DNA of 64,000 nt from Synchiropus splendidus. Taxonomy: Eukaryota; Chordata; Actinopteri; Syngnathiformes; Callionymidae. The DNA is taken from contig NC_071335.1 of NCBI RefSeq assembly GCF_027744825.2, forward strand, positions 31,757,501-31,821,500, in the 5' to 3' direction. Position 1 is the stretch's first letter; each line of letters opens with the position of its first letter. The notes under the pieces are model-generated. The model did not search any database. It saw only the letters and a list, made by a program, of their open reading frames with translations, and was not told the DNA's origin. The translations under genes and the position numbers were made by a program. Below, piece by piece: positions 22,928-35,890 of the stretch.

Positions 22928-25831
22928 ATGTCCATAATGGAGCATGTCGGCGTGCGTCCAGTCACTGCTGTTGCATGGACGTCTAACACTGGAACTTGCC
23001 CAAAAGATTTCACTTTGGTAAGTCTGAAGTTACCCCTCAGCGTGGTCACATCTTAATCCTCTATTTTTTTTTTCGATCTCCTCTAACACATTTTAAGTAT
23101 CTTACATGACTAATTGTATGTCAGTTGTTTGTCCATTATAGAACACGGCTACATTGTTGCATTTAGTGCATCCAATAGTTCCTCCTACACTGTACAGAGA
23201 TTTAAAAGGAGCAGAGTGAAGAGCAGTTTTTATCCGGACAGTGATTGTGTCTAACTGTGCCTCAGCTTGTGTCTGTGTCAAGTCCTGTGTGTTATGTTGT
23301 GCTATTGTCTTCGTTGTGTAATATTGCAGGGCTTTGATCAATACACCTAGCAATTTTCACTATAGTAATTTGCTGTATTCTTTTTCCCACTAAAAACAAT
23401 GGACTGATTTCCTTCCACCTTTAATCGAGGCATAGCATAAAGCTATATAGCTTGGCATTTTATCTGATTTGAGTTTCCATTAGCTGTGTCTTGTTTGTCT
23501 TCTTTCTTGCATTGAAGCTATGTCACTATTTATCTTTTTTATCTACTGAAGGACAGTAAATTCATTTGACTATTTAAAACTCAATGTCTTTAATTTGCCA
23601 AATAAAAATAATTCCATTTTCATCATACCTATTTTACATAGACTGTTTATCCCTCAAACATTGTCATGGTGAACTGATAAACCCTACAGTGACTTACCAT
23701 CGAATTTCATGTTTATTTATATATGTATTCATTTAGGACTGATGTTTGTTTGTTTGTTTGGCCACAGATCAGCATTACAGAAGACGGATCAGCAGCGAAC
23801 TTCACACGGAGCTTTGCAATGAGGTCTGGCTATTACCTGTGTTACAGCAAGGTACAGATGGGTTTCATGTCTTTGTTCTTGAGGGTTCAGTCACTGTGTT
23901 TCAGGTATTCTTTTACACCGTTGTCTGTTTCTAGTCCACGTCTTCAGGGATGGTGGTGTCGGACATCGTGCTGCTGTCCGACAAGGACTCCATCCGTCCT
24001 GGCTACTGTTACATCCAGGAACACCTTGAAGCAAGTGAGCATCGCCTCTTCAGAGGAGCTTGTTTTCTCCTGAGACCTTGCTGTTGAACCCATGTGTGTG
24101 TGTGTGTGTGTTCAGAGGCTTCTGTTACCAAAAAGAAACGCCTGTGTGTGCGTGTCGTCCCTGTGGGCAGCGTGGACACCGCGGTGTTGGACATTAAAGT
24201 CACCACCAAAAGCAAAATGATGCTCCAGCAGTACACTTGTTTGGGGTGAGTTGCATTGCACACGCTTGACTTTTAAGTCACCAGCTAATGGCGCTATTGG
24301 TTACTCCACAGAGACATCAATGGTTACGTTATGTGGTGTAAGAAGGGCCCGTTTGCCAGTCCACTGCCGCAAGCAAAACCCCGCAGTGTGTCCCTGGACC
24401 TCCGCAGGCTGTCGCTGGATCAACCGCAACCTCCGTTCCCTCTCAGACCCAGGTACAGTGCTGTTGGACACGTCTACTGTATCTGGGACAGTTCCTCCAC
24501 ATACTGATCTTTTGTTGCCGCGAATTCCATGAAATAACTGGCCTTATTCCCTGACTCATGGTCAAGAAAACATTGCTCACATTCAAAGCTGTCAACCACT
24601 ATCACAATGGATTTGTGATCTTAACAATCATAGGACAAGATGACTATTTTTATTTCCCATATTCTGTGACTCAAGCTTAAATAGAAAAGTGTCAGGCCCG
24701 GCTGGGGTCTGTGAGGACGTCAGAGTAAACTTGCACTCTAATGTACTGATCATGATGCTTCTGTTAGTTGTACTTTCTACTTTTTTTTTACCATTCGAGG
24801 TCAGTTCAACTGTCAATATGACAGAGTTCTTTGCTTTAAAACTTTTTCTTGATCATTTTTCTTTGTTATCATCATTACTTGTCCTTCAAAATAAATAAAA
24901 AATAAGTGTTTTGTCATTTACAAAGTGAAACAATATGGCTCCAATTTTTTTGTTTGCTTTTTTTCATTCATCTGGTTCCAGACAGATGAATAACATTTAA
25001 GTACTTTTAAAAGTGTGTCACTGCTCAGTCAGTGTGCGCAAAGATAGATATTTATGCTTATGCTGCACTCCTTCATTCATTTAGTTTAGCTTAGTTTAGT
25101 TTAGTTTAGTTTAGTTTAGTTTCCTCATGTAGTTAAGTCAAATATTTCATGGTAAGTCAAAGAGATCAGATCACATCATAAAATACATTTTTGGGACCAG
25201 ATCAATTCCTAAATCTGGCACAGAGCATGGAAACCCACCTTAATATGATGTATATAAAATCTTGTGTTTATATCTACTTTTCTCAGGAGCTTGTCTTTGT
25301 CTCCATAGCAACCCTCCTCCTCCTCTTCCACCTCCTGTGAGACTGAGCCAAAGGCGCCACAGTCTTTCATCCAAGGACACTGTTGACAAACCCGCTGATG
25401 GAAGTCTGCAAACCATCACAGGTGCTCAGAGTCTCAACTCTGCGACGCCCATTACAAATTCTACGGTCTGACCATCTTTATTTCCCCTCAGCTCTGGACG
25501 GGGTTCCTTTTAGCCTCCACCCCAAGTTTGAATCCAGTGCAAATGGCATGGTAAGATCCGTCATTCATGGTCAGCTAGTACAAAATACACTAAATATCAG
25601 TGACATTTTTTTCATTTCGTTCTTCTTCAAGGCTCCTCATCTGAACGCACAGTTGAACAACATTCGCATAAAGTCTCTTCAGGATATTGAGAATGAGGTG
25701 AGGTCACATGATCAGCTCCTTGACGGACAAGCACTCAGTCCTTGTTTTTTTCATTACAGTATAGTTACACGTTTGCTGTTGAGGAATCTGCAGCCAAGAG
25801 GACCAGGACTTTGGTGGCGACCGCTCAGTGA
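22928..25831 (+). CDS. mvb12a: ESCRT-I subunit MVB12A (multivesicular body subunit 12A)
   Basis: Nine coding exons: 22928-23017, 23768-23851, 23935-24034, 24116-24245, 24312-24452, 25309-25421, 25492-25550, 25632-25697 and 25760-25831. All are GT-AG, and they give 284 residues, close to the roughly 273 of the human protein. Residues about 8-148 form a MABP domain ([54 protein letters not shown]). A proline-rich linker ([18 protein letters not shown], about 183-200) follows. The UMA domain is at about 221-275 ([37 protein letters not shown], given here as two parts of one block). MVB12A joins TSG101, VPS28 and VPS37 in ESCRT-I and helps sort ubiquitinated receptors into multivesicular bodies. 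The start ATG is the first codon of the exon; a second in-frame ATG lies three codons on. The UMA sequence and length favour MVB12A over MVB12B. Confidence 0.9.
25081..25122 (+). repeat. (TTTAG)n microsatellite
   Basis: About eight TTTAG units with one variant, within mvb12a intron sequence before exon 25309-25421. Confidence 0.9.
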
Positions 25832-26294
25832 CCTTTGCACTTTACATCAAACCCCAAATCACACTAAATACGTGTCTATGTAATCATCAAACAGTCCAGC
25901 TCCAGTGGAAGACTTCATGTTTTTCCTGTTTCATTTTGTTGCTACAAATTTTGGGCTTGGTAAATTCCTCAATGCCAAAGACGTTTGACTCTAAAGGGCA
26001 AAACTGGGTTATATTATTCTTTTTAGGGCATAATCCTGTCTGTAACTGACATTTTTTGGCTTAGTTACCGGCAGAACTGAGACTTGATTGACTTGTTGCA
26101 CGTGATGCAGTCAGATGCCGTTCTGTATCTACAAGTCAGCGATCATTTTAATGTAAAAAGTGACCTGTTTTTCAGTTTGGAGAGAAGTGGCTTTTTCTAA
26201 ACGTGTATGTGAAGCATCTCTTTTTTTATATTCACTGCTGAGAGGTATGGATATTTATCACTGTACTCTGTATTTACAAAATCAAGAAAATCTA

Positions 26295-26300
26295 AATAAA
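26295..26300 (+). terminator. mvb12a: polyadenylation signal of mvb12a
   Basis: AATAAA followed by an A-rich stretch, 464 nt after the mvb12a stop codon. It is the first consensus signal downstream. Confidence 0.6.
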
Positions 26301-28559
26301 ATTTAAAAAAAAATTAATGTCTCAAGAGTCATCTACAGTGTGAGCAAGACGAAACATCTCCGTAACATACTGAAGAGTGAAAGACCAACGTCCAGCCGTT
26401 GATTTTTAAAAATAACAAGTGCAGGTCTTCCATCGGAGGCGTTGCTACTCCTGAGTGAGATCTATAATGCTGCTTAAATTATCAACATCGCTCATAACTC
26501 TAAAATCTTGCCTCAAATGTTCATTTAGAAGTGTCTAGTAGTAGGATGAACGGAGTTGATTCCGCCACCTGCTGGCCGAGTTATGTCATCGCAACAAATT
26601 GTAAATATACCGGTGGTGGGACTTTAACGAGTTAAATACGATTAATTAATTACAAAAAAAACACGTTAAAATATTTAAGCATTTAATCGTTATAATTTAA
26701 TTGAACAGTTTGCTGTCCAGACAACATGGAACCTTTGTCAGTGCAGCAGTTCCTGCTCCACTGATCCCACTGATGCACAAGACACGTGGCAGCTAGGATG
26801 ATAACAACAACAACAACAAACCGAGAATCCGCTGAGAATACGTTACTTGGACTTATGGGGGGCAAGTTTCATTTTAAGACAAATATTTTCAAGACATGAA
26901 AAGACCTTTAGTTTTAAATAAGGTGATATAAAAACTGGAATATAGCCACCATCGTGATTTGTTGTGCTCTTTTTGTTGTGCTCAAGCTGATGCAAAATAA
27001 ACAATATTTTGTTGTTTAAATGTATGTATGAGTCCATCATTTGATTCAGTAATATACCAAATTCATTCCAATTGAAAAATGTGGCTTCTTGTGGCAAAGG
27101 AGTTAACAGGGTGCAGTGAGAGGATGAAAGCTGAAATCACTCACTGTCTATATTCCATACTTTTGGATTATAATGGACGCAGCACTAAGACCTTTCATTC
27201 TACCTTCCTCTTTGGACTGAAGAGGAGATATAGTTTGGGGTCTGCTCCAATATAAGCATCCTTTCAGGCCTGCTACTGTCGGTGTCTTTATCCAGTTATA
27301 TGCCGACACATGCACAGAAATGCAATGTGGACATTTACTTTCAAATATTGCTGTGTGTTTTTAAAAAGTAAAATAATCTAAAATAAATTGCAAGCCCAAG
27401 AATAAATGTGTGTTTTGGCCACAGTTTTGGTGGTGTGTAATTATTTTTGTTATCTATTTTGAATGTCAAATATGTTGACTTATTATTATTATTATTATTA
27501 TTATCAAGACTCATTTGATTAACTCAAGGACTTCCTTCCCGAATGAGGGCATCGGTTAAACATAATTCCAAAGTTTAAAATCAAAGTTTACAGTGACATC
27601 TAGTGGTTCTTTTGCATCGAACCCACAACTCTCCTTCAGTGAGACCATGCTGACGGGTCATATTGAACTCTAAGGACATGTACATGAACTGGTGACCAGT
27701 TTCGGTGGTGACTGGTGACCAGCGGTGATGCGTTCACTGCGCTATTGGATATCGGGTGTTTCCCATTCAATTAACACAAGTGTGTCCGTGTGTGTGTGTG
27801 TGTGACATTCAGTCCGTTTGAATGTATTCATTCATTTAGGTCGATACGCTTCATCAGATTTAAAATATGGGTTCAATCACTATAAAATGCTTTCTTTGAT
27901 CAAGTCAAATAATAATAATAATAATAATGTTCCTCCATCATCTGAAAAAAGCCCAACTTCTAAAACCTCTCTTTAAAAATAAAAAATAAAAATCCCAGAA
28001 AAAAACATTATTATTATTTTTTATTATTCATTATTATTATTATTCTATTTTCTATAGTATTTCTTTCCATGCTATATGGCAGAATGGTTTGAATGAAACT
28101 GTTTGCCGTATAACAGAATAAATATCCGTGTACAAATAACCGTAACTGGTCTGATTCAAGCAAACACATGAACATTTGTTGACTCTCCCTTAACTTCCTG
28201 GGTATCAGACGAATTTGACCTTGAGGTTCAAGTGAAGTGACGCCTCACCACTGAAAATGGCAGCACGTTGCCTTCTAATAACAGAATGTTATATATCAAT
28301 ATTATATCCACGTCTCATCTATATATTTTAATTAGCTTGAGAATGTTCTTGCGGATACCCTTCTTTATTTTCTGTGTGTCTTATTCCGTCGTGCTGTTGT
28401 TGCGAGAGCGCTGTAGTCGCACAATGACTCAGGGGGCTTTTTTTCGTTGTGAAGAAAAAACGTAGCTCTGATTCCAACCAGCTGTTTCCCGCCTCTCTCT
28501 CGCTCACACACCGACACACACACACACGTAGTAGGCGGAGGCAAGGAGCCACACACACA
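26301..28559. other. intergenic between mvb12a and tfap4
   Basis: Contains repeat copy B (26660-27072), TTA/AAT-type short tandem repeats (27480-27504, 27909-27927 and 28010-28043), a GT run (27788-27804) and AT-rich DNA. No gene is seen. Sequence becomes CpG-richer after 28400 towards the tfap4 promoter. Confidence 0.5.
26660..27072 (-). repeat. dispersed repeat, copy B (inverted relative to copy A)
   Basis: The reverse complement aligns with 10127-10530. An extra palindrome-like GTTAAA/ATTAATTAAT-rich end at 26600-26700 (GGTGGTGGGACTTTAACGAG) suggests the full element extends beyond the part shared with copy A. Class not identified. Confidence 0.8.
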
Positions 28560-29640
28560 CATTGGAGGGAACCCCATCAGCTGTAGACAGAAACACAGCT
28601 TCAACTTTTGTTCCTCGCAGCTATTTACATCTCCATCTTTGAAGGCGACATGTCGGATCGACAGTAGCGAGGCTTCGTGGAAAACACCGGTGTTTGTTTG
28701 GAAGAGGAGCGAGACAGCAGCGCGCACGGACTTTTCGAGGCTGGCTGCGAAAGCATGGAATATTTCATGATGACAGAGAAAATAGCGTCCTTGCAGCAGT
28801 TTAAGAAGACGGAGAAGGATGTGATCGGAGGCCTGTGCAGGTCAGTACCGAGCCGCGAGAGCGATTCCAATGGGCTTCTTGTTGAGCGTGGCGAGCGTGC
28901 CTCCGCTCGTGTGTGTGTTAGCATGTTAGCCGCTAGCCCGTGGTGCCCTGGCAGCAGCAGCAGCAACGGCGAGTCAGGACCCGCTTGTTGTTCACATGAT
29001 CGCTGCAACGTCAACTCACATTTCCCCTAGTCTTCCTTGCTCGTTCGGTGGCCACACGTCCCGAACACGGCTGTGCTGCGTCTACGTTCGCTGGTAGCCG
29101 CGAAACATGTCAATAAAGGACGCGAAGTGGCGACACTCGCTTCCCGTTTGGAGACAACCACGTGGTGGTCGGGCTGCTCCACACGAATCGCCTTTTTTGT
29201 CGCCGTGTGGGCAGTTTAATGAACCTTCTTTGTTTCTCACCGAACAACGTGTTGACGCGTGACTCGTCCGTCAGCGCGTATTTGAATTGGACACCATACA
29301 AACAATGCATTTTGGAAAAGAGCCACGCGTGTGGCCGGTGCTAATGTAGCTTCATTCGGCTAAACAGCGTGTTCACTAGCGCCGACCGCACGGTTTGTGT
29401 TGTATCCGTCGTCTTAGTTGACGTTAAAGGCGTGAGAAGTGTCGAGAGTTTTCACGGTCGGCGTGTTTAGACGCATGTGCTGTGGAAGAGGGTTAGCATT
29501 TTAGCTGGAGGCTAGCGAGAGCAGGCATTGTTCTCCGTGCAGTCGAGGGGGGTGGAGGTGGGGAGGAGGAGTTCCCATTTCACGGCGGCTACCGTCCACG
29601 CTGCGCGACGCGCCCCACGGCGGTCACGCTGGAAGTAAAC
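28560..29640 (+). promoter_or_regulatory. tfap4: CpG-rich promoter region of tfap4
   Basis: GC- and CpG-rich sequence surrounds the first coding exon (28755-28840), in contrast to the AT-rich DNA on either side. This is typical of a constitutive vertebrate promoter. No TATA box is evident. The exact transcription start cannot be read. Confidence 0.55.
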
Positions 29641-32600
29641 ACCAGATTTCAGGGGACATCTGTCGACTGGCTCTCTTACCAAGGTCGATTTCTATAAAAG
29701 CACTAGATGCTGGCCAAAGATTACTACCTTCACCCCCCCGTAGCGCAATAATTTTGAGCTATTTTCCCCCCACACACATATTTTATGAGCATAATATGAG
29801 TCTCCAGCTTATTCTTTCTGACTTCACTTACTCATTTTAACTGGTCACCGACCTTCTGAGTGAACTTGTCAGCGTGTACAGGTTGATGAACACGCAATCG
29901 TCCGATCGTTGTACACACTTCTGTCCCATACTTCAAAACATTCAAATAAAGGACCATTTCACAAAGGAAACAAACCTTTCACACCACATTTTGTGCAATG
30001 AACATTACATTCTAAAGTTTCAAAACGCCATTTGACACTTTAAGTGTCACAACAATTTACATACATTTGTATTTATGTGGATCTATATTCTATTTACACT
30101 GCAGTCATGGTGGCATGTTTTGAAGGTTAACACTTTTAATAGCACAAAATGTGGTTTGAATTACTGTTTGTCCTGATGCTCAGCAGAAGGCGACTGATAA
30201 GTCGACTGTGTTGACTAGTGGTTGCAGCCCTGCTTTACTTTATGATATGGTGTGTGCATGTGTGTGAGAGAGAGAGGTAACAGAGTTCATTTGAACTTGA
30301 AAGACCTTCAAGATCCCAGGTTCAGGAATGCATTAAGGTCATGTTTTACTTTGTGTCACCCTGTAGGTTAAAGTGCTTTTCCTCACATAAGGTTACACAA
30401 TTGCATCAGTTGTAAAAAGGCTGTATACTTCAAAGTAGAGTTTGGTGGATTGAAAAAGAATATAAATAAATAACATCTGTTATTTGAAATGCGGAACATG
30501 CATCGTCATTAAAATCTGTGGGAAATTAAGTCCCAGTTTTAGGTTAGCAAAGACCTAAACCTTCATGAAAATGGACAGGAAAGTTATGTCTCTATAAAGA
30601 GATGTATTGAAATGGCCTGTATTTTATTGTAGACTGAAGTCCCATATTCCATAATAAAATAATAAAGTAAATTGATGAGATGAACAGCTCAACTGTTTGA
30701 ATATGACATCAGAAACTGCAACCTTTCTAAGTGCTATGTTTGATTTCAATGTGGCCCCTTGACGTAAACGCTTGATTTACATAGCAAATGTCATGAATAA
30801 ACCAGGAAGTCGTGCCACAGTTAGGCCGTGTTGGACAGGACGGTACCATATTAAGCACTGAGTAATTCATGTATTTCCTTGTTAGCTCCTGGTTTCCATC
30901 CCTTCTTCACCTTAGGTTTTCGCCAGTTGTTTCTCAGTAGTGAAAGTGTCTTGGACTTTGTGCTTTTATCTCTAAGGTTATAAAAGTTATGATTCCTTTC
31001 AGACTTCATTACGTATTACTGACATTGTTTTTGTCATGTCTCCCTCCCAGCTTGGCCAACATACCTCTGAGTCCAGAGACGGCACAGGACCAGGAGCGAC
31101 GGATCCGTCGGGAAATCGCCAACAGCAACGAACGCCGGCGCATGCAGAGCATCAACGCTGGCTTCCAGTCACTGAAAACACTGTTGCCTCACACAGATGG
31201 AGAGAAGCTCAGCAAGGTAAAGCAACACTCACTCCGACATTCATATAGGTTCCTTTCAGTTTTTTATCATTGGATATATGTGTTGTGTAACCAAAAACAT
31301 TTTGTCATGCCTTTATTATTGTCGCCAGGCGGCCATCCTGCAGCAGACCGCCGACTACATCTTCGCCTTGGAACAGGAAAAGACAACACTCCTGGCACAG
31401 AACAACCAGCTGAAACGCTTCATTCAGGTAAGTCCTCATCTCCATCTTTAAGCTGCTGCACATCTGTTGCTCCCTATATATGAATCTCCGTTGCATGTAA
31501 AACACAGCTGTTCAGTTAGTAGTGTATTTGTTTGTCAGATGTAAAACAAAACAGAGGTATTGAGCGTATTTGGAATACAATTTGCATTTGTTTTTCTCAC
31601 TGCTGGAGATGGAGAAAAACCTTTTCACCCTAATATGTATTTAAGTATAGAGTGTTTTTTATTTAAGTGTAGTTTCTGGAAAATAGTTTCCCAGTTGTTC
31701 AGAGTTCAAATTCAGCAGCTCCCACTGCGGACAGCATAAGCTTATTCCGTACAGAATATTTTTCTGCTGTGATAGTGAGCTGTTTCAGATCATTTCCCTC
31801 CCTGCTGCCGGCAGCTCGAATGCGCCCTGCGTCGGAGAATGTGGATGAACATGTTGCGCCGTAATCAGCCTTTACATCGCTCTGCTTCTCTGCGTGGCCG
31901 CAGGAGTTCAGCGGCTCATCACCTAAGAGGAAGCGGGCGGAAGAGAAAGACGAAGGGATCGGCTCTCCAGACGCTCTCGAGGAGGAGAAGGGGGAGGAGC
32001 TGAGGAGGGAAATGCTGGAACTGAGGCAGCAACTGGACAGAGAGCGCTCTGCTCGCATGCAGCTGGAAGAGCAGGTGAGACCAAGACAGATGGTGCGGTT
32101 TGCCATGTCGACGGCTGAATCAGACACCAAGAACTCTCTCTCCAGTTTGGAACGTATGAGAAGAGTTTGGCAGCAGTGGCAGGATGTTCTGGGAGTGTGC
32201 ATAAGCTGGGTGCGAGAAGAGCCCAGAAAGTGGAAAATTCAGGAGCTCACACCTCGCCGTCCCTGTCGCTGCTGAAACTTCAGCATGTTGTGATGCATTA
32301 ATAACCCTCTTAAAAGGGCGCAGTCATTATAAATAATCATAATTATGCTGATCAGCCCACCTGAGAGGGTGCTAACCCTCATTCAAGAGAATCCATGTGT
32401 CCTGCTTAACTGACTCATGATTCCTGGATCAACCTGAACAACAAGTCAAGTAGAGAAGCTGGTGGTTAAAAACAAACATGAAACTCAAACAGGAAGACAG
32501 CGGGCTGGTTGCCAGACTTGCTTTTGAAGAAGCCTCTTTTTGTTGTGTGTCATCAAGCTTTTTTCACTTTTTGTTGCACTTCATTGTGCACACAGTTTTC

Positions 32601-33765
32601 ATAATGTGTCTCATCCAAGAGAATAACATTGGAGAGTCAGGCCTGGAAAAAATAAGGGCGTGGTAGTCATCATTTTCAGATCCAGGCCCGTGCGGTAACA
32701 ACATGTCTGTGCTCAGGTGCGATCCATGGACACCCAGCTTCATCCAGAGCGCCTGAAGGTCATCACTCAACAGGTGGAAGAGGAGCAGGCGCTGATCCAG
32801 AGCCAGACGTTGTTACGGCTGCAGCAGATTCAAGCGGCAGACAGACAGACACACAGTCCGCAGGTAAAACATAGCATGGTCGATCACAAGAACTGCATTT
32901 CTTCCTGCCTCTTCTCTTTCGCTGGATAGTTGAGCTTCAAAATGATGGAAGCAGTTTCCCTCCAACTTGTGTGACCTGAATTGTTTTTGTCATCTACCTC
33001 AAACTTGTTTCTGGCGAACCGCTTGTGCGCTTGGAGCGTCCAAACAAAGGCGTGAAACCTGCCGCAAAGTTCAGGAGTTGTACAGGCCTCCTCTTGGTAC
33101 GATAACTGCCAAGCATTCGATGCAGTACAAAGTCCAAGCGATGAGTTTCCTGCAAGGGAGCAAGTCTGTGGGTGGGGTTTCAGCTCTGAATGTGGTGCAA
33201 GCTTTTGAATGTTTATTACACGAAGAAAATGACTTGGTAACTGGCTGCACTAGTGAGTGTGCTACAGCTGGAGGCTGCTTAGAATGAGCCTGCTCTGTTC
33301 CATGCAGGTGGTTTGGTCAGCAGTCTGCTCCATATGTTTCGGGCGGTGTGTTTGGTGTTGACCAGCGTGTGTGTTGTGTATCTAGGTGCTGGCTCCGCCC
33401 GCCTCCACACACCACCCGACAGTGATTGTCCCTGCTCCAACACTAAGCCAGCACCACCATGTCAACGTGGTGACCGTGAGCCCCACCGTTCACACCACCT
33501 CCGTGTCGACGTCCAGGCAGAACCTGGACACCATAGTGCAGGTATTGTCTCTCACTCCGTTGTCCAGTCCACGCAGAGTTGATGGTGAACGTTGTGTCCT
33601 TCGTGCTAGGCCATCCATCACATCGAACGCACTCAGAAGAGGAGAGCGAGCGCCGAGGAGGAGCAGAGGCGCGCGGTCATTGTTAGCCCCAGTCACGTCG
33701 CCATGGACACCGTGGGCTCAGACACAGACACGGACACAGAGGGCGAGGACTGCTCGATGAACTGA
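28755..33765 (+). CDS. tfap4: transcription factor AP-4 (bHLH leucine zipper)
   Basis: Seven exons: 28755-28840, 31051-31216, 31329-31427, 31904-32074, 32717-32863, 33386-33541 and 33610-33765. They splice in frame to 326 residues (human about 338). The N-terminus MEYFMMTEKIASLQQFKKTE matches AP-4, which supports the ATG at 28755 although the frame is open further upstream. The basic region (REIANSNERRRMQSINAGF, about 48-66), helix-loop-helix and first zipper (TADYIFALEQEKTTLLAQN) are intact. A nuclear-type basic patch (SSPKRKRAEEKDEGIGSP) and a second zipper (EELRREMLELRQQLDRERS) follow. The C-terminal part has HHPTVIVPAPT and STSRQNLDTIVQAI and ends in an acidic tail (SDTDTDTEGEDCSMN). AP-4 binds CAGCTG E-boxes as a homodimer and regulates proliferation genes. 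The glutamine-rich stretch after the second zipper looks shorter than in mammals. Confidence 0.95.
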
Positions 33766-35890
33766 TGGTCCACGGAACCAACATACAAACGTTTGTGTAA
33801 GATTGGCCTCCAGGAGCCCGACTACTCTGAAACAACAACCATTCGCTTTTTTAAAACTCCAGAACCCAGTAGTGAAGCTCTCGTTCAGTCTCCAGCTGAA
33901 GATCGATGGCCCGCTAGGATGCGTAGGTGCTACTTAAAGACTCAAGCGTCTCTGTGTTCAAAAGAAATCTTGACGGTCACGTTCCCAGTTCTTGTTCCCA
34001 GCGTCATCATCGGTCAGTATTGCTCTGCTGCCACTTCACAAGCGACAATATACTGAATGTAACAACACACGAATCACGCCGCTGCTGGTGTTTCCATCCA
34101 AACCTTAGGTTGGCGACCTCCATCTGAAGGCATTTGCTAGCGAGACCCTTATGGCCAAAAATCAAATTCAATTGAAAAATTTGGGGAGAAAATAAGTTCA
34201 TGTCTGATTTACTTGAAATAAGTGTCTAATGTGTTTTGATTTAGCCCTGAATGATAAGCTGTTGATCAATCGATGTTATTGTCTTTGCTAAGTGTGTGAG
34301 GTTTTTCTTTTTTTTTTCCCCTCCAAGTCATTTTCTTTTGGTATCAGGCGTCCGTCTCGGGTTACTGAAATTTAGAAATGGCTGAATTTATACACAAATG
34401 AGTTTGCTCCAGATGAAAACTGCGATAATCCAGCTGTGTATCAGCACCTATTATTGGAAGCGTTGGAACCCCTCGCAGCAGTTATCCTCCTTCTTGGACT
34501 TGAATTTATGATTCATCTGTTCCAATGAATGAATGAATGAAATATCCTTCTTTAAATAATGAAACGGTACATATCAACATGAACTCCACCCAGATTTTTC
34601 TCACTCTGGGTGCAACTTGATGGGAGATATTTGAAGCGGTTATGAATTTTCATAAAGGAACTGGTAGTTCTGTTGTTAACGTCCAGGTAATACGAAGCGC
34701 GTGCAGTTCTCCAGGCACGGAGGGTGCGCCCTCACTCTTCATTACCAAAGTCAGAAGCAAGTAGTTTTTAAATCCCAACACGAGTTATTCCTGATGAACG
34801 TCCGCCAGTCCACATGATTCGACCAGCACGCCACTCTTCTGGACCTTCTTGCCAGTGCATTTGTTTTTCTTTTTCATGTGACGGTTGGTGAATTTGCACT
34901 TGGTTATTATGCAATTCAATATTCAGCACTTACACATACGACATAAGATGATGAAATCTATGCATCATTGATAGCTGTGTGTTTCTAGAAATACACTGTG
35001 GAACAGTCCACTCAAACTAACAGTAAAGGTGGTGCTCTGCTGATGACGCCAAGATTCTCGCAGTTCAGGAAGAGTAAATACTGGAGGATATCTGGCTCCT
35101 ATTTGACTGTGCTGCAGCTGCACACATGGGTGCATTGTGGTGTATTTTAAATGCAGGAATTGGAGAAAAGAAATACTGCATTCAAAGCAACTGGCTCGGT
35201 CCACCGCATGTTGTATTGCTTACAATGTTTCTGGAACTTGACTGGAACCCCTGCTTCAAGCTCTATTAGATGCTCTTGACACGATGCTGTAAACATTCCT
35301 TTTTATTTGTGTCTGCTTTTGATCTCGTATGTTCCGTTGCCAACCGAATGCATGTTACTAATCGACGTTCTCTTCGTGTAAGACAGCCATTTACAGACAG
35401 TTTCTTTCAGCGTGGAATTGAATCTCTCTTGTGAAACACTTCACTACCTTAAGTTTCATCCGCCAGTTTTTTTAGGGGGGGCTGTGAGAGTGGCTGTTAT
35501 TTGTTGTTGTGAATTTTTGGTGACACGCCGCTGCAGCCAACAGGCGAAACGTTGGAGTCTAATATTTCAGTACTTCTTGTTGCAGCACTGTTTTTTTTTT
35601 GTTTTTTTTTTTTGGTGAGTTCAATATGAAGCACTTGCTGTTCTGTACTGCCTGGTTCAGTGTTGAGGTTCTCTTTTTTATTACCAAGCTCTTTTCTGTG
35701 ATACAAAAAAATGTCTTTCCTTTCTTTATTTTCATCTATCTCTTAACATTTTTGGTGACAAGCATCTGTTTTTTTAATTTCTTTGTTTTTGTCAGTCCAT
35801 GATGAGAAGCTGTTATATTTTGTTTATAAAAATACTTGGGTGACTAGGCCTTTGGAAATATAAAAAAATAAAATTTGTACCTTTTTTATT
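33766..35890 (+). other. tfap4: 3' untranslated region of tfap4
   Basis: No coding exon is recognised after the stop. T-rich, A-poor sequence leads to AATAAA at 35867-35872, followed by a T-rich stretch, giving a 3' UTR of about 2.1 kb. Long 3' UTRs fit a regulated transcription factor. Earlier cleavage is possible. Confidence 0.55.
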
